Below, in pieces: positions 61,257 to 64,000 of a stretch of DNA of 64,000 bases. This DNA is from RGIG5612 sp017511185 (lineage in GTDB: Bacteria; Bacillota; Clostridia; Lachnospirales; Lachnospiraceae), in contig JAFWLF010000104.1 in the NCBI GenBank assembly GCA_017511185.1, positions 74,244-138,243 on the forward strand, given 5' to 3'. A program made the position numbers and the translations under genes. Each line of letters begins with the position of its first letter. Position 1 is the stretch's first letter. The notes below the pieces were generated by a model that had not been told where the DNA came from, ran no database searches, and saw nothing but the letters and a program-made list of their open reading frames with translations.

Positions 61257-62215
61257 AATTGTTCTCCTTTTATAATCCTTTCAAAGTCTGAAGAAAGCTC
61301 TGCTTTTATTTCCAGTCCATTCAAATATGATAATTCATTTTGTACATCATGAAATTCAATTCTGTATGCATGCAAAAGCTGATAATGCAGTCCGTATTTT
61401 TCTGCAAAATAGCGGTTGAATGCTCGATCTCCATATTTATTATCACCAGCGATCGGGTGAGACAAATAAGCCAGGTGTGCCCGGATCTGATGGCTTTTGC
61501 CAGTCAAAAGATCGACATCCAAAAGCGTCATGCGATCATTGTGACAAAGCGGCTCGTAACGGGTAATGATCTTCTTTGCTCCCGGCTGCTCTTTTGCGGT
61601 TACAATAACTTGATTGCTTCTTTCATCTTTCCATAAAAAAGCATCCACCTCTTCTGATGCTTTCAAAACTCCTTTTACCGGACAAAGATAATGCTTGCTG
61701 ATCCATCTTTCTTTCAGGATCTCATTTATACATCGGGATGCTTTACGGTTCTTTCCTGCTAATACCAGTCCGCTTGTATTGCGGTCCAGCCGGTTACTGA
61801 TACCGGGAGTGAACAGGTCCGATGTTTCATCCTGCAAATAAGCAAGCAAAAGATCATTAAGGGAAATATCAGCGGAAACAGAACGTTGAGATAACATTCC
61901 CTGTGGTTTATTAAAAGCAATCAGATTTTCATCTTCATAGCAGATCAGATTGCGGATCTCATCCAGAGAATAACGGGAACTGTGCTGTTTTGATTCTGAC
62001 CGGAACTTCAAAATGGTCTCATCAGCCAGATATAGTTTGATCACATCGCCATCTTCCAGCAGTTCGCTGCCGGAAGCTTTTTTATCATTTAATACAATAT
62101 TCTTTTTCCGCAGCATTTTATAGACAAAGCTTTTCGGAGCTTTATCCAGATAACGGAACACGATTTTATCCATTCGTGTTCCTGCATTCTGCGGTTCAAT
62201 AATGATTTCTTTCAA
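61229..62215 (-). CDS. RluA-family pseudouridine synthase
   Basis: About 328 residues. The N-terminal S4 domain (GTRMDKIVFRYLDKAPKSFV) is followed by the catalytic block SNRLDRNTSGLVLAGK (Asp nucleophile) and GKSHQIRAHLAYLSHPI. I start it at TTG 62215, six bases after an AGGA site, giving a 20-base overlap with coaE; a longer frame to 62299 reads through coaE with no family similarity. The rRNA position targeted is not determinable; this is a second RluA-type enzyme beside rluD. Confidence 0.88.
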   Translation of the reverse strand: MKEIIIEPQNAGTRMDKIVFRYLDKAPKSFVYKMLRKKNIVLNDKKASGSELLEDGDVIKLYLADETILKFRSESKQHSSRYSLDEIRNLICYEDENLIAFNKPQGMLSQRSVSADISLNDLLLAYLQDETSDLFTPGISNRLDRNTSGLVLAGKNRKASRCINEILKERWISKHYLCPVKGVLKASEEVDAFLWKDERSNQVIVTAKEQPGAKKIITRYEPLCHNDRMTLLDVDLLTGKSHQIRAHLAYLSHPIAGDNKYGDRAFNRYFAEKYGLHYQLLHAYRIEFHDVQNELSYLNGLEIKAELSSDFERIIKGEQLWLPGTAEA

Positions 62216-62792
62216 AATGTTCCTCGATCTGACGTTCTGATTCGGAAAGCGAACCGGAATTATCAATAACAAAGCTGCAGGCTTTCCGGAATTCTTCATC
62301 GGATAACTGTGCAGCGATAATGCTCTCTGACTTTTCTCTGGAATAGCCCCTGTTGTCCATCAGCCGCTTTATCCGCACTTCTTTATCTGCGATGACAGCC
62401 CAAAGCTCATCAAGGATCTCCGGATAGCCATCCTCGATCAAAAGCGCAGCCTCCAGAACAATGAGTTTTTCCGGATGCTGTTTGCTGACAGCATTTTTTT
62501 CTTTCAGGATCGCTTTTTTTACCAAAGGATGAACGATCTGATTCAACGTTAGTAATTTCTCATCATCTTGAAATACGATCGAAGAAAGTTTCTGCCTGTC
62601 GATTTCTTTATCATCCCCCAGGATTTCTTCTCCGAATGTCTGCACAATCTTGCGATAAGCGCTTTTTCCTTTGCACATCAGATCTTTTGCGACATCATCT
62701 GCCATGATCAGATGTGCATCATACTTGTCTTTTAAGATTTGAAGGATCGTGGATTTCCCAGCACCGACCCCGCCTGTAATTCCAATAAACAT
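62196..62792 (-). CDS. coaE: Dephospho-CoA kinase
   Basis: 198 residues. It performs the last step of coenzyme A synthesis. The P-loop is GITGGVGAGKSTIL, with IMADDVAKDLM and the QIVHPLV lid-region motif. ATG 62792 is placed just after a GAGG site that lies inside the last codons of polA. The gene pair polA-coaE is common in Clostridia. Confidence 0.95.
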   Translation of the reverse strand: MFIGITGGVGAGKSTILQILKDKYDAHLIMADDVAKDLMCKGKSAYRKIVQTFGEEILGDDKEIDRQKLSSIVFQDDEKLLTLNQIVHPLVKKAILKEKNAVSKQHPEKLIVLEAALLIEDGYPEILDELWAVIADKEVRIKRLMDNRGYSREKSESIIAAQLSDEEFRKACSFVIDNSGSLSESERQIEEHFERNHY

Positions 62793-62793
62793 T

Positions 62794-64000
62794 TTAGTGT
62801 GCCTCAAACCAGTCTTTGCCGATGTTCACATCAACTTCCAGAGGAACTTTCAATGTCACGGCCTCTTTCATTTTCGTATAAAGAAGTTCCTTCACTATAT
62901 CCTGCTCTTCCTCCGGCGCTTCGATCAAAAGTTCATCATGAACCTGCAAAACGATCCTGGCTTTCAAATGTTGCTCTAACAGAGCCTTTTCCACCTGGAT
63001 CATGGCAATCTTTATCACATCAGCAGCAGTGCCCTGAATCGGCGCATTCATCGCCGCCCTTTCACCAAATGCTCTTTGCATAAAGTTACTGGATGCCAGC
63101 TCCGGGATCGGACGGATCCGTCCAAACAAAGTCCTGGTCACGCCGTCCATCTTTGCCCTTTTTACTGTATTATCCAGATATTCTTTCACTTTCGGGTAAG
63201 TCGCAAAGTATTGTTTAATGTATTCGGATGCTTCTTTTCTGGAAATACTAAGATCCTCACTAAGGCCAAAAGAGCTGATGCCGTATACAATTCCAAAATT
63301 CACGGCCTTTGCATTTCTACGCTGTTCCTTTGTTACTTCATCAAGCGGAACATGAAATACCTTGGATGCCGTGATCTTATGAATATCAGAATCACTCTTA
63401 TAACTTTCGATCAGGTTTTCATCCCCTGAGAGGTGTGCTAAAAGACGCAGCTCAATCTGCGAATAGTCCGCATCCAGAAATACACAGCCTTCTTTTGCAA
63501 CAAAAGCTTTTCTGATTTCCTGTCCCAGTTCATTACGGATCGGTATATTCTGCAGATTCGGGTCCGTTGAACTGATACGTCCGGTTGCTGTTATTGTTTG
63601 ATTAAATGTTCCGTGGATCCTGCCATCTGCTTCGATATAGTTGACCAGTCCTTCCGCATAAGTGGATCTGAGTTTTGTCACCTGTCTGTATTTCAGGATC
63701 TGATTCACAAATGGAAATTCATCTGCCAGCTTTTCCAACACATCCGCAGATGTGGAATAACCGGTTTTTGTTTTCTTCCCATGTGGAAGCTTCATTTTTT
63801 CAAACAGGATAACGCCCAGCTGCTTTGGAGAGTTGATATTAAATTCCTCTCCTGCCTTTTGATAGATCTGTTTTTCCAGATCCTGTGTCATGGAAAGAAG
63901 CTGATCAGAAAAGTTTTTCAGAGACTGTCTGTCAACTCGTATTCCTTCTCTCTCCATGTAGTATAAAGAATAGGTAAGCGGCATTTCCATCTGCAGGAAA
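62794..64000 (-). CDS. polA: DNA polymerase I, C-terminal part (runs off the window)
   Basis: The last 400 or so codons; the frame is open to the right edge. Family A motifs are complete: motif A LDADYSQIELRLLAHLSG, the motif B helix RRNAKAVNFGIVYGISSFGL and motif C VLQVHDELLIEAP. The N-terminal 5'-nuclease region is outside the window. It fills gaps in repair and Okazaki processing and is first in the run polA-coaE-rluA-type-recU-radicalSAM-rng. Confidence 0.97.
   Translation of the reverse strand, partial: FLQMEMPLTYSLYYMEREGIRVDRQSLKNFSDQLLSMTQDLEKQIYQKAGEEFNINSPKQLGVILFEKMKLPHGKKTKTGYSTSADVLEKLADEFPFVNQILKYRQVTKLRSTYAEGLVNYIEADGRIHGTFNQTITATGRISSTDPNLQNIPIRNELGQEIRKAFVAKEGCVFLDADYSQIELRLLAHLSGDENLIESYKSDSDIHKITASKVFHVPLDEVTKEQRRNAKAVNFGIVYGISSFGLSEDLSISRKEASEYIKQYFATYPKVKEYLDNTVKRAKMDGVTRTLFGRIRPIPELASSNFMQRAFGERAAMNAPIQGTAADVIKIAMIQVEKALLEQHLKARIVLQVHDELLIEAPEEEQDIVKELLYTKMKEAVTLKVPLEVDVNIGKDWFEAH

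Overview
The window is an ordinary-looking chromosomal segment of a low-to-mid GC, anaerobic Clostridia bacterium, most likely Lachnospiraceae or a close relative. This rests on gene content: a butyryl-CoA synthesis operon (crt-hbd-bcd-etfB-etfA), a very large 2-hydroxyacyl-CoA dehydratase-activator-type protein, QueH instead of QueG, a SepF/YggS/HlyD neighbourhood, RecU, and the Firmicutes rplU-rpmA-obgE-yhbY-nadD-yqeK-rsfS block. There are no tRNA or rRNA genes, CRISPR arrays, prophage or insertion sequences. Nearly all the DNA is coding.

Layout. 1-2534 (+): tail of an OmpR-type regulator, its sensor kinase, and ung. 2545-6804 (-): one giant activase. 6909-9087 (+): rhomboid-like membrane protein, Nudix hydrolase, queH. 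9277-14004 (+): butyrate operon behind a promoter with a strong Rex-like operator. 14005-14354: terminator, a long palindromic repeat and the gap promoter. 14355-17527 (+): gap, pgk, tpiA. 17527-22156 (+): ruvA, ruvB, a FtsW/RodA protein and a penicillin-binding protein. 22304-27358 (+): yicC, gmk, rpoZ, rimO, pgsA, cinA. 27555-28637: recA with its own SOS-box promoter. 28798-32115: an EF-G-like GTPase and a flavoprotein. 32202-44137 (+): a long repair and tRNA-modification run (FAD protein, unknown, miaB, mutS, mutL, miaA, PLP enzyme, radC, mgsA). 44165-48810: P-loop protein, HlyD-like protein, yggS, sepF, lspA, rluD. 48921-50739: a TtcA-like protein and a XerS-like recombinase. 50798-51917: divergent yneA-like gene and lexA with three operator boxes between them. 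52000-55817 (-): rplU-rpmA-obgE-yhbY-nadD-yqeK-rsfS. 55982-64000 (-): an odd membrane-anchored sigma-region-2 protein, then (in transcription order from the right edge) polA (partial), coaE, rluA-type synthase, recU, two radical-SAM-associated proteins and rng.

How they work together. DNA maintenance is strongly represented: ung, ruvAB, recA, mutSL, radC, recU, polA, and lexA, with visible SOS boxes at recA and at lexA/yneA. Central energy metabolism is represented by lower glycolysis and by butyrate formation, and a redox-responsive (Rex-type) site sits exactly where it would couple the butyrate operon to NADH/NAD+.

Most unusual items: (1) a sigma-region-2-like domain tethered to a membrane helix by a repetitive charged linker; (2) loss of both the L27 N-terminal extension and the prp protease gene normally between rplU and rpmA; (3) divergent promoters that appear to give leaderless mRNAs on both sides; (4) a catalytically dead rhomboid with a zinc-binding tail; (5) an EF-G-like protein lacking the normal G4 motif; (6) a glycolytic GAPDH whose coenzyme-specificity residues resemble NADP enzymes; (7) tandem hairpin repeats where remA usually lies. 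I see no clearly new multi-gene defence or mobile system.
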